NCBI RefSeq assembly: GCF_013410345.1
Contig: NZ_JACCFJ010000001.1
Span: forward strand, 5,349,501 to 5,413,500
DNA from: Saccharopolyspora hordei
GTDB lineage: Bacteria > Actinomycetota > Actinomycetes > Mycobacteriales > Pseudonocardiaceae
Length of the DNA: 64,000 nucleotides
Reading direction: 5' to 3'
Under the pieces are notes generated by a model. The model saw only the letters and a program-made list of their open reading frames with translations. It was not told the origin of the DNA and did not search any database. This document shows, one piece after another, positions 26,698 to 35,546 of the stretch. Positions within the stretch are counted from its first letter, which is position 1. Every line of letters begins with the position of its first letter. A program made the translations under genes and the position numbers.

Positions 26698-28193
26698 GCA
26701 CCGTGATCGACGGGCAGTGGCGCCGCCAGGACCCGAAGACCATCGCCTCCGTCGGCCTGCTCGTGCTGGCACCGGCGGTGCCGACCGTCGGGATCATGGC
26801 CATCACCGGGGTCCCGGTCCCCGCCGTGCTCATCACCGCGGCGCTGTGGCTCGCGGGTGCGCTGGCGATCGCCGGGCTGGTGGCCGTGGACTGGTGGTTC
26901 GCCTGGTACCGGATCACCCCGGAGCGCTTCGAGCTGCGCAAGGGCGCGATCACCCGGAACCACCGTTCCATCCCGCGCGAACGCATCCGCAGCGTCGACC
27001 TCACCGCGGGCCCCAGCCACCGCGTCTTCGGCATCACCACGGTCAAGGTGGGCACCGGCGGGCAGGCGGGCGACAGCAGCGAGCTCAAGCTCGACGCGAT
27101 CCCGCGCGCGGCCGCCGAATCCCTGCGGCACGAACTGCTCTTCGGCGACGCGTCCACTGTGCACACCGCGGACGCCGAGCCGGGGTCGAGCAGCACCCTC
27201 GCCCGGCTGAACCCGGCGTGGCTGGCCTACTCCTCGCTCTCGGTGTCGCTGGCGCTGATCGTCTGGGGCGCGATCGCCTCGGCCGTCGGGTCGTTCCAGC
27301 AGCTGCTGGCCAAGGTCGGTGTCTTCGCGGCGATCGGCGAGACCGTGCGGACCACGTCGCTGTGGCTGGTCGTCGCGGCGGCCGCCGTGCTGGCCGTGCT
27401 GGTCGGCGTGGTCGGTGCCTTCGCGCTGTCGCTGGAGATGTGGTGGGGCTTCCGGCTCAGCCGCGACCGCGGCGACACCCTGCAGGTCCGGCGCGGGTTG
27501 CTCACCACGCGGTCGGTGTCGCTGGAGGAACGGCGGCTGCGCGGCGTCGAGGTCGTGGAGCCGCTGCTGCTGCGCTGGTCCGGCGGTGCCCGGCTGGCGG
27601 CCGTGGCCACCGGCCTGAAGCGGGAGAAGGAGCAGAACCAGCCGGACAACAAGACGCTGATGCCCCCGGCCCCCCGGGCAGCGGTGCAGCAGACCGCAGC
27701 GGCGGTGCTGCGCGAACCGCAGCCGCCGGCGGACGTCCCGCTGCGACGGCACCCGCGGGCAGCGCTGCGCCGCCGGACCACCTGGGCGCTGCTGGCGGCG
27801 GTCCCGTTCGTCGCCGCGGCGGTGGTGCCGGCGGTGCTCGGCTGGATCCCGGTGTGGTCCGCGGTCGCCGTGGGCGTCCTCGCCGTCCTGGTCTCCCTGG
27901 GCTTCGCGGTGGACGCCTACCGCAACCTCGGTCACCAGCTGACCGACCGGTACCTGGTCTCCCGCTCGGGCAGCGGGATCCGGCGCACCGTCGTGCTGCA
28001 GCGCGACGGCATCATCGGCTGGCGGGTGAGCCGCACGCTGTTCCAGCGGCGGGCGGGCCTGATGACGATCGGCGCCACCACGGCGGCGGGCAGCAGCGTC
28101 TACGAGGTGCACGACGTGTCCGAACCGGACGGCCTGGCGCTGGCCGCCGAGGCCCTGCCCGGGCTCCTCGAACCGTTCCTGGAACGGCGCTGA
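26694..28193 (+). CDS. Multi-PH-domain membrane protein (YdbT-like)
   Basis: This 499-residue partner of the preceding gene has three bacterial PH domains, each following paired transmembrane helices. The domains are near residues 70-145 (YRITPERFELRKGAITRNHR), 260-330 (LQVRRGLLTTRSVSLEERRL) and 410-490 (LTDRYLVSRSGSGIRR). The GTGA overlap with the upstream gene indicates coupled translation. By family it acts at the membrane, probably in envelope stress or peptide resistance; the exact function is unknown. Confidence 0.82.
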   Translation: MSTVIDGQWRRQDPKTIASVGLLVLAPAVPTVGIMAITGVPVPAVLITAALWLAGALAIAGLVAVDWWFAWYRITPERFELRKGAITRNHRSIPRERIRSVDLTAGPSHRVFGITTVKVGTGGQAGDSSELKLDAIPRAAAESLRHELLFGDASTVHTADAEPGSSSTLARLNPAWLAYSSLSVSLALIVWGAIASAVGSFQQLLAKVGVFAAIGETVRTTSLWLVVAAAAVLAVLVGVVGAFALSLEMWWGFRLSRDRGDTLQVRRGLLTTRSVSLEERRLRGVEVVEPLLLRWSGGARLAAVATGLKREKEQNQPDNKTLMPPAPRAAVQQTAAAVLREPQPPADVPLRRHPRAALRRRTTWALLAAVPFVAAAVVPAVLGWIPVWSAVAVGVLAVLVSLGFAVDAYRNLGHQLTDRYLVSRSGSGIRRTVVLQRDGIIGWRVSRTLFQRRAGLMTIGATTAAGSSVYEVHDVSEPDGLALAAEALPGLLEPFLERR

Positions 28194-28249
28194 CCCACCG
28201 GTGGCGGCGCCGTCCGCACCGCCACGCCCACCCGAGGACGTCGAGGGAC

Positions 28250-28279
28250 GCGCGACCGGGCGGCAAGCCCCGGTCGCGC
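28250..28279. terminator. Terminator between PH-domain gene and DUF397 gene
   Basis: An 11-bp perfect stem (GCGCGACCGGG / CCCGGTCGCGC) with an 8-nt loop lies in the 100-bp gap between convergent genes. Confidence 0.7.
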
Positions 28280-28293
28280 CCCCGGCGCCGGGA

Positions 28294-28488
28294 TCAGACG
28301 GTGTCGAAGCAGCCGTGCTTGAGGCTGCTGACGAACTCCCGCCAGCGCTGCGTGGCAACGGTGATCTGTCCGGCGGCCCGGTTCTTGGTGTCCCGGACCC
28401 CGACGCAACCGACCCCGAAGCCGACCTCGACGCACTGGCCCTGCCCCTGGGTCCGCGTGCTGGTGCGCCAGTCGGTGATGTTCGCCAT
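28294..28488 (-). CDS. DUF397 small protein
   Basis: This 64-residue protein matches DUF397 (W..STRTQGQGQCVEVG, VGVRDTKNR, WREFVSSLKHG). DUF397 proteins are abundant in filamentous actinobacteria and nearly always sit beside an Xre/DUF5753 regulator, as in whiJ-type developmental loci. The start codon directly abuts the stop of the upstream regulator (TAG then ATG), so the two are co-translated. A partner or antagonist role for the regulator is inferred from the family. Confidence 0.88.
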   Translation of the reverse strand: MANITDWRTSTRTQGQGQCVEVGFGVGCVGVRDTKNRAAGQITVATQRWREFVSSLKHGCFDTV

Positions 28489-29337
28489 CTACAACTCCCC
28501 TATGCGTTGTTGCATCAGTTCGACGGAGCCGTCCGGATCGACCGCGTGCGCACGCAGGTGGTCCATCATGGTCATGTAGTTGGCCAGCTCCACCTCGCGT
28601 TCGAGGTAGAGGCCGCCCACGTGCGTCTCCAGGTAGACCACGTCCGGGTCGATGCGGTTCGAGTACCGCAGGATCACGAACGGTCCGGCCTGCGCCGGGT
28701 GCGCTCCCGCGTCCAGCGGCATCACCTGCAACGTCACGTGCGGCAGCTGCACGAGCTTGAGCAGGTGCTCCAGCTGGCGACGCAGCACACCGGGGCCGCC
28801 GACCCGCCTCCGCAGCGCGGCTTCCCCCACGACCGCCCAGAGCTCCAACGGGTTCTCACCGGTCACCCGCTGCTGGCGCTGGATGCGCAGGTCGACCCGC
28901 CGGCTGATCTCCGAGTCGCTCGCCTTGATCAGGGTGGCCTTGGTGATCGCGTACGCGTACTCGCGCGTCTGGAGCAGCCCGGGAATGGCCTCGGACTCGT
29001 AGGTGTGGATCGACGACGCTTCCGCCTCCAAACCCACGTAGGTCTCGTACCACTCGGGCAGGACATCGCTGTACGAGTGCCACCAACCGCGTTTCCGGGC
29101 ATCGCGCGCGAGGTTGATCAGCTGGTCCCGCTCGCACCCCTCGACCCCGTAGAAGTCCAGCAGGGCCGAGACGTCGCCGACCGACGGTGAACGCTTCGCG
29201 GTCTCGAACCGCCCGATCTTGGCCTGCGTGCACCCGAGGTGGGCAGCGGCCTGCTGCTGGGTGACCTCCGCTTGCGCCCGCAGTCGCCGCAGCTCGGCAG
29301 CGAGGCGGCGGCGACGCACCGTGGGACTGACTGTCAT
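28489..29337 (-). CDS. Xre-family regulator with DUF5753 (Scr1/WhiJ-like)
   Basis: This 282-residue protein has an N-terminal HTH_31 (RRRLAAELRRLRAQAEVTQQQAAAHLGCTQAKIGRFETAKRSP) and a C-terminal DUF5753 domain (IHTYESEAIPGLLQTREYA, RRRVGGPGVLRRQLEHLL, VTLQVMPLDAGAHPAQAGPFVIL). These regulators occur in many paralogues and, in Streptomyces, influence sporulation and antibiotic timing. ATG 29337 (MTVSPTVRRRRL) is chosen; an upstream in-frame start at 29364 is possible. It forms a two-gene unit with the DUF397 gene. Confidence 0.9.
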   Translation of the reverse strand: MTVSPTVRRRRLAAELRRLRAQAEVTQQQAAAHLGCTQAKIGRFETAKRSPSVGDVSALLDFYGVEGCERDQLINLARDARKRGWWHSYSDVLPEWYETYVGLEAEASSIHTYESEAIPGLLQTREYAYAITKATLIKASDSEISRRVDLRIQRQQRVTGENPLELWAVVGEAALRRRVGGPGVLRRQLEHLLKLVQLPHVTLQVMPLDAGAHPAQAGPFVILRYSNRIDPDVVYLETHVGGLYLEREVELANYMTMMDHLRAHAVDPDGSVELMQQRIGEL

Positions 29338-29847
29338 GATCCCATCCTGCCCGGATGTCCACACTGCGTCACCACCCCATCACCTGTACGACATCCGGTC
29401 GAGTCGCCCGTTCCGGGCCGACCCGGTAGGCACCGCTACACATCGGATATTGGCGGATGGGTATTACGCATCTCCCCCCAATCGAGGCACCTTCGCCGGG
29501 ATGGAGTACACCCAGCTCGGGTAGACGTGTTCGTCCGGAAAAACCAACCGATAGGGGGAAGACAGCGCACACCGCGACACTCGTCCCAGCCCGTGGGACC
29601 GCGGCAGGCCGCCGCGGCCCGCGTCGCGCGCACGACGGAGCCGGGCGAGGTCACCGGAGGGCCGCGCTCACGGCGGGCGGCGCCGCACCGGCCCCGTGGG
29701 GACGGGTCGGCCACCGCTCGCGGTTCACCCCGACGAGCCTCGCCCTCCCGCGCGTGCGCGGGGCTCGCGCCGGTCAGACGGCACCGCACGCCGGGGCACC
29801 GACGGCCCCGGTCGCGAGACACCGGGCGGGCGCCCGGCACCCCGCGC
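29338..29847. other. 510-bp intergenic region, no gene seen
   Basis: The first 200 bp are AT-richer (around 29437-29470) and should contain the promoter of the leftward Xre gene. The remainder is very GC-rich with no convincing frame. A weak 6-bp hairpin (CCGGGC/GCCCGG) at 29822-29837 lies just past the poxB stop and may be its terminator. Confidence 0.45.
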
Positions 29848-31581
29848 TCACGGGCGCGGCACGTTGCGCAGGTTGCTGCGGGCGAGCTGGATCATCTTGC
29901 CGACACCGCCGGACAGCACCGTCCGGCTCACCGCCAGCGCGAAGCCCTTCACCTGGTCACCGGTGATCCGCGGCGGGATGGACAGCGCGTTCGGGTCGGT
30001 CACCACGTCCACCAGCGCGGGCCCCGGGCGCCGCAGCGCGTCGGCCAGCGCCTCACGCACCTCGGCCGGCTTCTCCACGCGCACCGAGTGGATGCCCGCC
30101 GCCGCGGCGATCGCGGCGAAGTCGACGTGCTCGTGGTCGGTGCCGAAGTCCGGCAGCCCGTCGACGAGCATCTCCAGCTTCACCATGCCCAGCGAGGAGT
30201 TGTTGAACACCACGACCTTCACCGGCAGCCGGTGGGTGCGCAGGCTCAGCAGGTCGCCCAGGAGCATGGCCAGCCCGCCGTCGCCGGACATCGAGATGAC
30301 CTGGCGCTCCGGTTCGGCGATCTGCGCGCCGATGGCCTGCGGCAGCGCGTTGGCCATCGACCCGTGCACGAACGACCCCAGCACCCGGCGCCACCCGTTC
30401 GGCGTGATGTAGCGGGCCGCCCACACGTTGCACATCCCGGTGTCCACTGTGAACACCGCGTCGTCCGCGGCGAGGTCGTCGAGCACGTCGGCGACGTACT
30501 CCGGGTGGATCGGCACCTGCGTCTCGACGTTGCGGGTGTAGGCCTCGACGACGCGCTCCAGCTGACCGGCGTGCTCGCGCAGCATCCGGTCCAGGAAGCT
30601 GCGGTCCTGCTTCTGCTCGACGTGCGGCAGCACCGCGCGGATGGTCTCGGCGACGTCGCCGTGCACGGCCAGGTCGAGCACCGTCCGCCGCCCCAGGTGC
30701 GTCGGTTCGATGTCCACCTGCACCGTGTTGGCCTGCGGCAGGAAGTTGTCGTACGGGAAGTCCGTGCCCAGCAGCACGACGAGGTCGGCGCGGTGCATCG
30801 CGTCGTGGCAGGCGCCGTAGCCGAGCAGGCCGCTCATGCCCACGTCGAAGGGGTTGTCGTACTGGATCCACTCCTTGCCGCGCAGCGCGTGCCCGACGGG
30901 CGCGTTGACCCGCGCGGCCAGCTCCATGACCTCGTCGTGCGCCCCGCGCGTGCCCGCCCCGCAGAACAGCATCGGCCGCTCGGCCCGGTTCAGCTTCTCC
31001 GCCAGCGCCAGCACCTGCTCCTGCGAGGGCACGAGCGTGGGCGGCTCGGACTCGATGGTCCCGAGGCCGCCGGAGGAGGGCGCCGGCTTCTCGGCGACGT
31101 CGCCGGGCAGCACCAGCACGGACGCGCCGCGGCGGCCGGTCGCGGTCTGGATGGCGGTGCGCAGCAGCCGCGGCATCTGCTCCGGCTGGGAGAGCAGCTC
31201 GCAGAAGTGGCTGCACTCGTTGAACAGCTCCTCGGGGTGGGTCTCCTGGAAGAACCCGGTGCCGATCTGCGCGGACGGGATGTGCGAGGCCAGCGCCAGC
31301 ACGGGCGCCCCGCTGCGGTGCGCGTCGAACAGGCCGTTGATCAGGTGCAGGTTGCCCGGTCCGCAGCTGCCCGCGCAGACCGCGAGCCGTCCGGTCATCT
31401 GCGCTTCGGCGCCCGCCGCGAAGGCCGCGGCCTCCTCGTGGCGCATGTGCACCCACTCGATGCCGTCGGTGCGCCGCACGGCGTCCACCACCGGGTTGAG
31501 GCTGTCGCCGACGATGCCGTAGACGCGCCGGACGCCGGCCTGCACGAGCACTTCGATGATCTGGTCGGCGACAGTGGGCAT
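29848..31581 (-). CDS. poxB: Pyruvate oxidase / pyruvate:quinone oxidoreductase (ThDP, FAD)
   Basis: Peripheral membrane flavoenzyme converting pyruvate to acetate and CO2 with electrons passed to quinone. The 577-residue protein follows E. coli PoxB throughout: VGDSLN, the ThDP-activating Glu in RHEEAAAFAAGAEAQ (residue 49-50), CAGSCGPGNLHLINGLFD, HALRGKEWIQYDNPFDVGM, LLGTDFPY, the ThDP motif GDGGLAMLLGDLLSLRT..VFNNS, and a C-terminal QVKGFALA segment like the lipid-binding tail. Its start lies 165 bp from the divergent small frame at 31747. Expression at reduced growth rate is typical for the family; no regulator site is clear here. Confidence 0.92.
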   Translation of the reverse strand: MPTVADQIIEVLVQAGVRRVYGIVGDSLNPVVDAVRRTDGIEWVHMRHEEAAAFAAGAEAQMTGRLAVCAGSCGPGNLHLINGLFDAHRSGAPVLALASHIPSAQIGTGFFQETHPEELFNECSHFCELLSQPEQMPRLLRTAIQTATGRRGASVLVLPGDVAEKPAPSSGGLGTIESEPPTLVPSQEQVLALAEKLNRAERPMLFCGAGTRGAHDEVMELAARVNAPVGHALRGKEWIQYDNPFDVGMSGLLGYGACHDAMHRADLVVLLGTDFPYDNFLPQANTVQVDIEPTHLGRRTVLDLAVHGDVAETIRAVLPHVEQKQDRSFLDRMLREHAGQLERVVEAYTRNVETQVPIHPEYVADVLDDLAADDAVFTVDTGMCNVWAARYITPNGWRRVLGSFVHGSMANALPQAIGAQIAEPERQVISMSGDGGLAMLLGDLLSLRTHRLPVKVVVFNNSSLGMVKLEMLVDGLPDFGTDHEHVDFAAIAAAAGIHSVRVEKPAEVREALADALRRPGPALVDVVTDPNALSIPPRITGDQVKGFALAVSRTVLSGGVGKMIQLARSNLRNVPRP

Positions 31582-31746
31582 GGGGAGTCCTCCGAACGGT
31601 CGTCGGCATCGGCCACCACCCGTCTACGCGCAGCGGACCGACCCCGCAACTCGAAGTCCCGGAGGACGGGCGTAACGCTCCGGCCGCCGCCTTCGATCAC
31701 CTCGGTGTCCGAGTCCGAAAACCGTTGCGAGAGAAGGGAAAACACG

Positions 31747-31893
31747 GTGTCCGTCCGCCTCTACACCGCGTGCGCGCTGGCGCTGACCGCCTCGGCGGTC
31801 GCCGGGCTGCTGGTCGGCGGGTTCATCGTGGCGCACGATCGGCCGGAGCCGCCGACACCCCAGGTGGCACAGGTCGCCCCCGGGCGGCCGTGA
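31747..31893 (+). CDS. Small single-span membrane protein, hypothetical
   Basis: A 48-residue frame from GTG 31747 (VSVRLYTACALALTASAVAG) contains one hydrophobic helix and a Pro-rich tail (RPEPPTPQVAQVAPGRP). A purine-rich AGAAGGGAAAA precedes the start. It could be a small membrane peptide or chance; no family is recognised. It lies just upstream of bcp. Confidence 0.4.
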   Translation: MSVRLYTACALALTASAVAGLLVGGFIVAHDRPEPPTPQVAQVAPGRP

Positions 31894-31932
31894 CGTCGCT
31901 CCACCTCTCGGGACCGCGCCGGGTGCATCGGC

Positions 31933-31938
31933 TAGCGT
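31933..31938 (+). promoter_or_regulatory. Predicted -10 box (TAGCGT) of leaderless bcp transcript
   Basis: TAGCGT ends 7 nt before the bcp ATG with no ribosome-binding site between. This is the same arrangement as at dgdA, pncB and dinG. Confidence 0.5.
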
Positions 31939-31945
31939 CGGGTGC

Positions 31946-32419
31946 ATGAGCGAACAGAACCGACTCGCCGTCGGCGACGCGGCGCCGGAGTTCTCCTTGC
32001 CGGACGCCGACGGCAAGACCGTCTCGTTGAGCGACTACCGCGGCCGTTCCGTCGTGGTCTACTTCTACCCGGCGGCCAGCACCCCGGGCTGCACGAAGGA
32101 GGCCTGCGACTTCCGGGACAGCCTCGCGGCGCTCAACGACGCCGGTTTCGACGTCGTGGGCATCTCCCCGGACAAGCCGGCCAAGCTCGCCACCTTCCGG
32201 GACGCCCAGGGCTTGACCTTCCCGCTGCTGGCCGACGAGGACAAGTCGGTCATGACGGCGTGGGGCGCGTTCGGGGAGAAGAAGAACTACGGCAGGGTCG
32301 TGCAGGGCGTGATCCGGTCGACCTTCGTGGTGGACCCGGAGGGCAAGATCGCCAAGGCGCTGTACAACGTCAAGGCCACCGGCCACGTCGAGCGGCTCCG
32401 CAAGGACCTGGGCGTCTGA
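31946..32419 (+). CDS. bcp: Thioredoxin-dependent peroxiredoxin (Bcp/PrxQ)
   Basis: Cytosolic thiol peroxidase reducing hydrogen peroxide and organic peroxides. The 157-residue protein has the PrxQ signature YPAASTPGCTKEACDFRD with peroxidatic C49 and resolving C54 five residues apart. An ISPDKPAKLATF block and a C-terminal STFVVDPEGKI follow. It appears monocistronic, with a hairpin terminator after it. Confidence 0.93.
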   Translation: MSEQNRLAVGDAAPEFSLPDADGKTVSLSDYRGRSVVVYFYPAASTPGCTKEACDFRDSLAALNDAGFDVVGISPDKPAKLATFRDAQGLTFPLLADEDKSVMTAWGAFGEKKNYGRVVQGVIRSTFVVDPEGKIAKALYNVKATGHVERLRKDLGV

Positions 32420-32426
32420 CGGCAGT

Positions 32427-32449
32427 GGGCACCGACCCGGCCGGTGCCC
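32427..32449. terminator. Terminator between convergent bcp and permease gene
   Basis: An 8-bp stem (GGGCACCG / CGGTGCCC) with a 7-nt loop sits in the 40-bp gap between the convergent genes. Confidence 0.6.
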
Positions 32450-32459
32450 CCCCTCGTGG

Positions 32460-33242
32460 TCAGTCCAGCACCATGTAGACCGCGACACCTGCGGCGATGA
32501 CCACCACCAGGTACCGCAGCAGGTTCGCCGGCAGCTTCTGGGCGACCTTGCCGCCCACGAACCCGCCGAGCAGCGTGGTGGGCACCAGCATCAGCACCGC
32601 GAGCCAGTCGACCGGCGCGATGAGCGCGTAGACGACGAGGGTCACCGCGCTGCCGATCATGCCGAGCCAGCTCTTGAGCGCGTTCAACCGCCGCATGGAG
32701 TCGGTGGCGGCGAGCACCAGGATCGCGATGAGGATGACGCTGCGCGCTCCGCCGAAGTAGCCGCCGTAGATCGAGGCGAGGAAGATCCCGACGGTGAGCA
32801 CGACCGTGCGGTCCGGGGCGCCTTCGGCGGGCGAGCCGAGCCAGGTGCGGATGGTGTTCTGGAAGGCCATGAGCACCGCGGACAGCCCGACCAGCGCGGG
32901 CACCACGGCGTCGAAGACCTTGCCCGGCAGGACCATGAGCAGCACGCAGCCCAGCGCCGAGCCGAGCACCGCCGCGGCCGAGGTCAGCCACAGCCGCCGC
33001 GGGGCGCCCTTGAGGTCGTCGCGCTGGCCGACGGCGGCGCCGACGAAGCCGGGCCCCTGGGCCACCGAGTTGGTCACGTTGGCGACGAGCGGGGACATCC
33101 CGGTGGCCAGCAGCGCCGGGAAGACCAGCAGGGAGCCGCCGCCGGCCACCGCGTTGACCGCGCCGGAGAGGAACCCGACCACGACCAGCAGGGCCAGCTC
33201 GAACCATTCGGTGAACACGACCACCGAAGTTAGCTGCTGCAA
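32460..33242 (-). CDS. TauE/SafE (TSUP) family membrane permease
   Basis: This 260-residue polytopic protein with about eight transmembrane helices carries two TSUP half-repeats: GFLSGAVNAVAGGGSLLVFPALLATG.SPLVANVTNS, and IYGGYFGGARSVILIAILVL with LNALKSWLGMIGSAVTL. The family exports or imports sulfite, sulfonates or other organosulfur anions. The substrate cannot be assigned. Its start lies about 110 bp from the divergent carotenoid oxygenase gene. Confidence 0.88.
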   Translation of the reverse strand: MQQLTSVVVFTEWFELALLVVVGFLSGAVNAVAGGGSLLVFPALLATGMSPLVANVTNSVAQGPGFVGAAVGQRDDLKGAPRRLWLTSAAAVLGSALGCVLLMVLPGKVFDAVVPALVGLSAVLMAFQNTIRTWLGSPAEGAPDRTVVLTVGIFLASIYGGYFGGARSVILIAILVLAATDSMRRLNALKSWLGMIGSAVTLVVYALIAPVDWLAVLMLVPTTLLGGFVGGKVAQKLPANLLRYLVVVIAAGVAVYMVLD

Positions 33243-33305
33243 CGACCCCTGGTGCCTCCGGGGCGAGCGGTATCACATCGTCCCGCGCCGTTGCGGCACA
33301 CCGGG

Positions 33306-33335
33306 TAACGCCGTTATGGTTCTATAACGCCGTTA
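33306..33335. promoter_or_regulatory. Two tandem copies of an 11-bp palindrome before carotenoid oxygenase
   Basis: TAACGCCGTTA occurs twice, exactly, at 33306-33316 and 33325-33335 (19 bp between starts), ending 19 bp before the carotenoid oxygenase ATG. This looks like a paired TetR-type operator covering the promoter. The TetR gene 2.2 kb downstream is the nearest candidate binder. Confidence 0.65.
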
Positions 33336-33354
33336 CAACGGGAGGGGGCTCGCC

Positions 33355-34782
33355 ATGAGCAACCCGTTCACGCAAGGCAACTACGCGCCGGTCCGGCAGG
33401 AGGTCACCTGCACCGACCTCCCGGTGGTCGGCCGGATCCCCGAGCACCTCGACGGCCGGTACCTGCGCAACGGCCCGAACCCGAGCGCCGAGATCGACCC
33501 CGAGGCCTACCACTGGTTCATGGGCGACGGGATGGTGCACGGCATCCGGCTCCGCGACGGGCGGGCGGAGTGGTACCGCAACCGCTGGGTCCGCTCACCG
33601 CAGGTGAGCCGGAACCTCGGCGAACCGCTGCGGCCCCGCAACCCGCGCGCCGGGCTGGACCTGCTCGGCGCGAACACCAACGTCATCGGGCACGCCGGCC
33701 GCACGCTCGCCCTGGTCGAGGGCGGCGGGGCGAACTACGAGCTGACCGAGGAGCTCGACACCGTGGGGCCGTGCGACTTCGACGGCACGCTGCCCGGAGG
33801 CTACACCGCGCACCCGAAGCGGGACCCGGACACCGGGGAGCTGCACGCCGTGTCGTACTTCTTCGGCCGGGGGAACGCGGTGCAGTACTCGGTGATCGGC
33901 GTGGACGGCCGGGCCCGGCGCACCGTGGACGTCGAGGTCGGCGGCAGCCCGATGATGCACGACTTCTCGCTCACCGAGCGGTACGTGGTGCTCTACGACC
34001 TGCCGGTCACCTTCGACGCGCAGCTGGCCACCGCGACGGTCACCCCGCGCTGGCTGCGCCGCCCGGCCCAGCTGGTGCTGTCCGCGCTCATCGGCCGCGT
34101 CCGGGTCCCGGACCCGGTCGCCGCCCGGATGGCCCGCACCACCCCGGCGAACTCCGGGTTCCCGTACCGCTGGAACCCGCGCTACCCGGCGCGGATCGGC
34201 GTGCTGCCGCGCGACGGCGGTCCGCGGGACGTGCGCTGGTTCGACGTCGGGCCCTGCTACGTCTTCCACCCGCTCAACGCCTACGACACCGAGGACGGCG
34301 TGGTCCTGGACGTGGTGCGGCACGCGAAGGTCTTCGACACCGAGCTGCACGGACCGTCGGAGGGTGCGCCGACGCTGGACCGCTGGACGGTGGACTTCCG
34401 GCGCGGCGAGGTCCGCGAGGCACGGCTGGACGACCGCGACCAGGAGTTCCCGCGCGTGGACGAGCGCCGGCTCGGCAAGCGGCACCGCTACGGCTACTCG
34501 GTCGGCGGCGACACCCTGTTCAAGCACGACCTGGTGACCGGCGGGACCGCGACCCGGCGGTTCGGCGCGGGCCACCAGGTCGGCGAGTTCGTCTTCGAGC
34601 CGAACAGCCCGGACTCGGCCGAGGACGACGGGATCCTCATGGGCCTGCGCTACTCGGCGGCCGAGCACCGCAGCGACCTGGTGCTGCTGGACGCCGAGAC
34701 CCTGGAGACGGTGGCGGAGGTCCAGCTGCCGGACCGGGTGCCCAACGGCTTCCACGGCAACTGGGTGCCGACCGGCTCCTGA
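33355..34782 (+). CDS. Carotenoid oxygenase family (RPE65/CCD-like) protein
   Basis: Non-heme Fe(II) oxygenase cleaving carotenoid, stilbenoid or lignostilbene double bonds. The 475-residue beta-propeller protein has the four Fe-binding His in family blocks: YTAHPKRD, PMMHDFSLT, YVFHPLNAYD and the C-terminal NGFHGNWVP. It also has the N-terminal YLRNGPNPSAEID..YHWFMGDGMVHG signature. ATG 33355 follows GGGAGGGG. Its promoter has a double palindrome, so repression until a lipophilic inducer appears is likely. The substrate is not predictable. Confidence 0.92.
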   Translation: MSNPFTQGNYAPVRQEVTCTDLPVVGRIPEHLDGRYLRNGPNPSAEIDPEAYHWFMGDGMVHGIRLRDGRAEWYRNRWVRSPQVSRNLGEPLRPRNPRAGLDLLGANTNVIGHAGRTLALVEGGGANYELTEELDTVGPCDFDGTLPGGYTAHPKRDPDTGELHAVSYFFGRGNAVQYSVIGVDGRARRTVDVEVGGSPMMHDFSLTERYVVLYDLPVTFDAQLATATVTPRWLRRPAQLVLSALIGRVRVPDPVAARMARTTPANSGFPYRWNPRYPARIGVLPRDGGPRDVRWFDVGPCYVFHPLNAYDTEDGVVLDVVRHAKVFDTELHGPSEGAPTLDRWTVDFRRGEVREARLDDRDQEFPRVDERRLGKRHRYGYSVGGDTLFKHDLVTGGTATRRFGAGHQVGEFVFEPNSPDSAEDDGILMGLRYSAAEHRSDLVLLDAETLETVAEVQLPDRVPNGFHGNWVPTGS

Positions 34783-34788
34783 CCGCGT

Positions 34789-35457
34789 TCAGGCCTCGCG
34801 GCCCGTGGCGGAGGCGAAGCCGAGCCAGGTGTGGCGGTTGCCCCACCAGCACCAGCCGACCTTCGGCGCGTTCCGCCGTTCCGCGCCGTCCCGCCCGGTG
34901 CCGTTGCTGATCCACAGCGCCGGGGTGCGGGAGTCGAAGGCGCCGTTGTCCTTGCGCAGCCGGGATCCGATGGTCATGAAGCAGTGGTTGCGTTCCAGCG
35001 CGGACGGCTGCTGCAGCACCCAGTGGACGCCTTCGGTGATGAGCAGCGGTGTGCGTCCCGCCGCGGTCAGCTCTGGCAGGGCTTCCTCCGGGCTCCAGTT
35101 GGCCAGGTGGTCGCCGCGGTCGAGCCCGGTGACGAGGTACAGCGGCGCGTCGGGCACGTCGACGCCGGTCGGCGCGAACCGGTCGACGTCCGGCATGTCG
35201 GTGACCACGAACCCGGGCTTGTCGCCGCGGCGGAGCAGGGGCGCGAGCACGGACGCGGGCGCCCGGTCGGGGTGGAGGGCGAGCAGGGCGCCGTCGCTGC
35301 CGCGTCCGGCGAAGGCGCGCAGGTCGTCGGCGGCGAGCCCGGCGATCTCGGGCACGCCGAGGTCGATGAGGCGTTCCGCTTGGTCGGCGAGCGGCGGGAG
35401 GACGGCAGCGGAGGTCACGGGGCTCCCCAGGTCGCGGGTCGGGGTGGTGGCGGTCAT
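34789..35457 (-). CDS. DUF5701 family protein
   Basis: This 222-residue cytosolic protein ends in the conserved block ERNHCFMTIGSRLRKDNG, followed by TPALWISNGTGRDGAERRNAPKVGWCWWGNRHTWLGFASATG, which I recognise as DUF5701. No catalytic motif is evident. It is divergent from the TetR gene over an 89-bp spacer with an inverted repeat, so it is the most likely direct TetR target. It is convergent with the carotenoid oxygenase gene, leaving 6 bp. Function unknown. Confidence 0.75.
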   Translation of the reverse strand: MTATTPTRDLGSPVTSAAVLPPLADQAERLIDLGVPEIAGLAADDLRAFAGRGSDGALLALHPDRAPASVLAPLLRRGDKPGFVVTDMPDVDRFAPTGVDVPDAPLYLVTGLDRGDHLANWSPEEALPELTAAGRTPLLITEGVHWVLQQPSALERNHCFMTIGSRLRKDNGAFDSRTPALWISNGTGRDGAERRNAPKVGWCWWGNRHTWLGFASATGREA

Positions 35458-35481
35458 GGCACGGCCCCCTCGGCGAGGAAC

Positions 35482-35496
35482 TTACGACGGACGTAA
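35482..35496. promoter_or_regulatory. Candidate TetR operator between DUF5701 and TetR genes
   Basis: TTACG-ACGGA-CGTAA is a perfect 5-bp inverted repeat in the divergent promoter. Its half-site CGTAA is close to, but not the same as, CGTTA in the carotenoid oxygenase operators. Confidence 0.5.
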
Positions 35497-35546
35497 CATT
35501 ATCACCGGAGTACGAATCCTCTTCACGTGCGCGGACGGGAGCGGGT

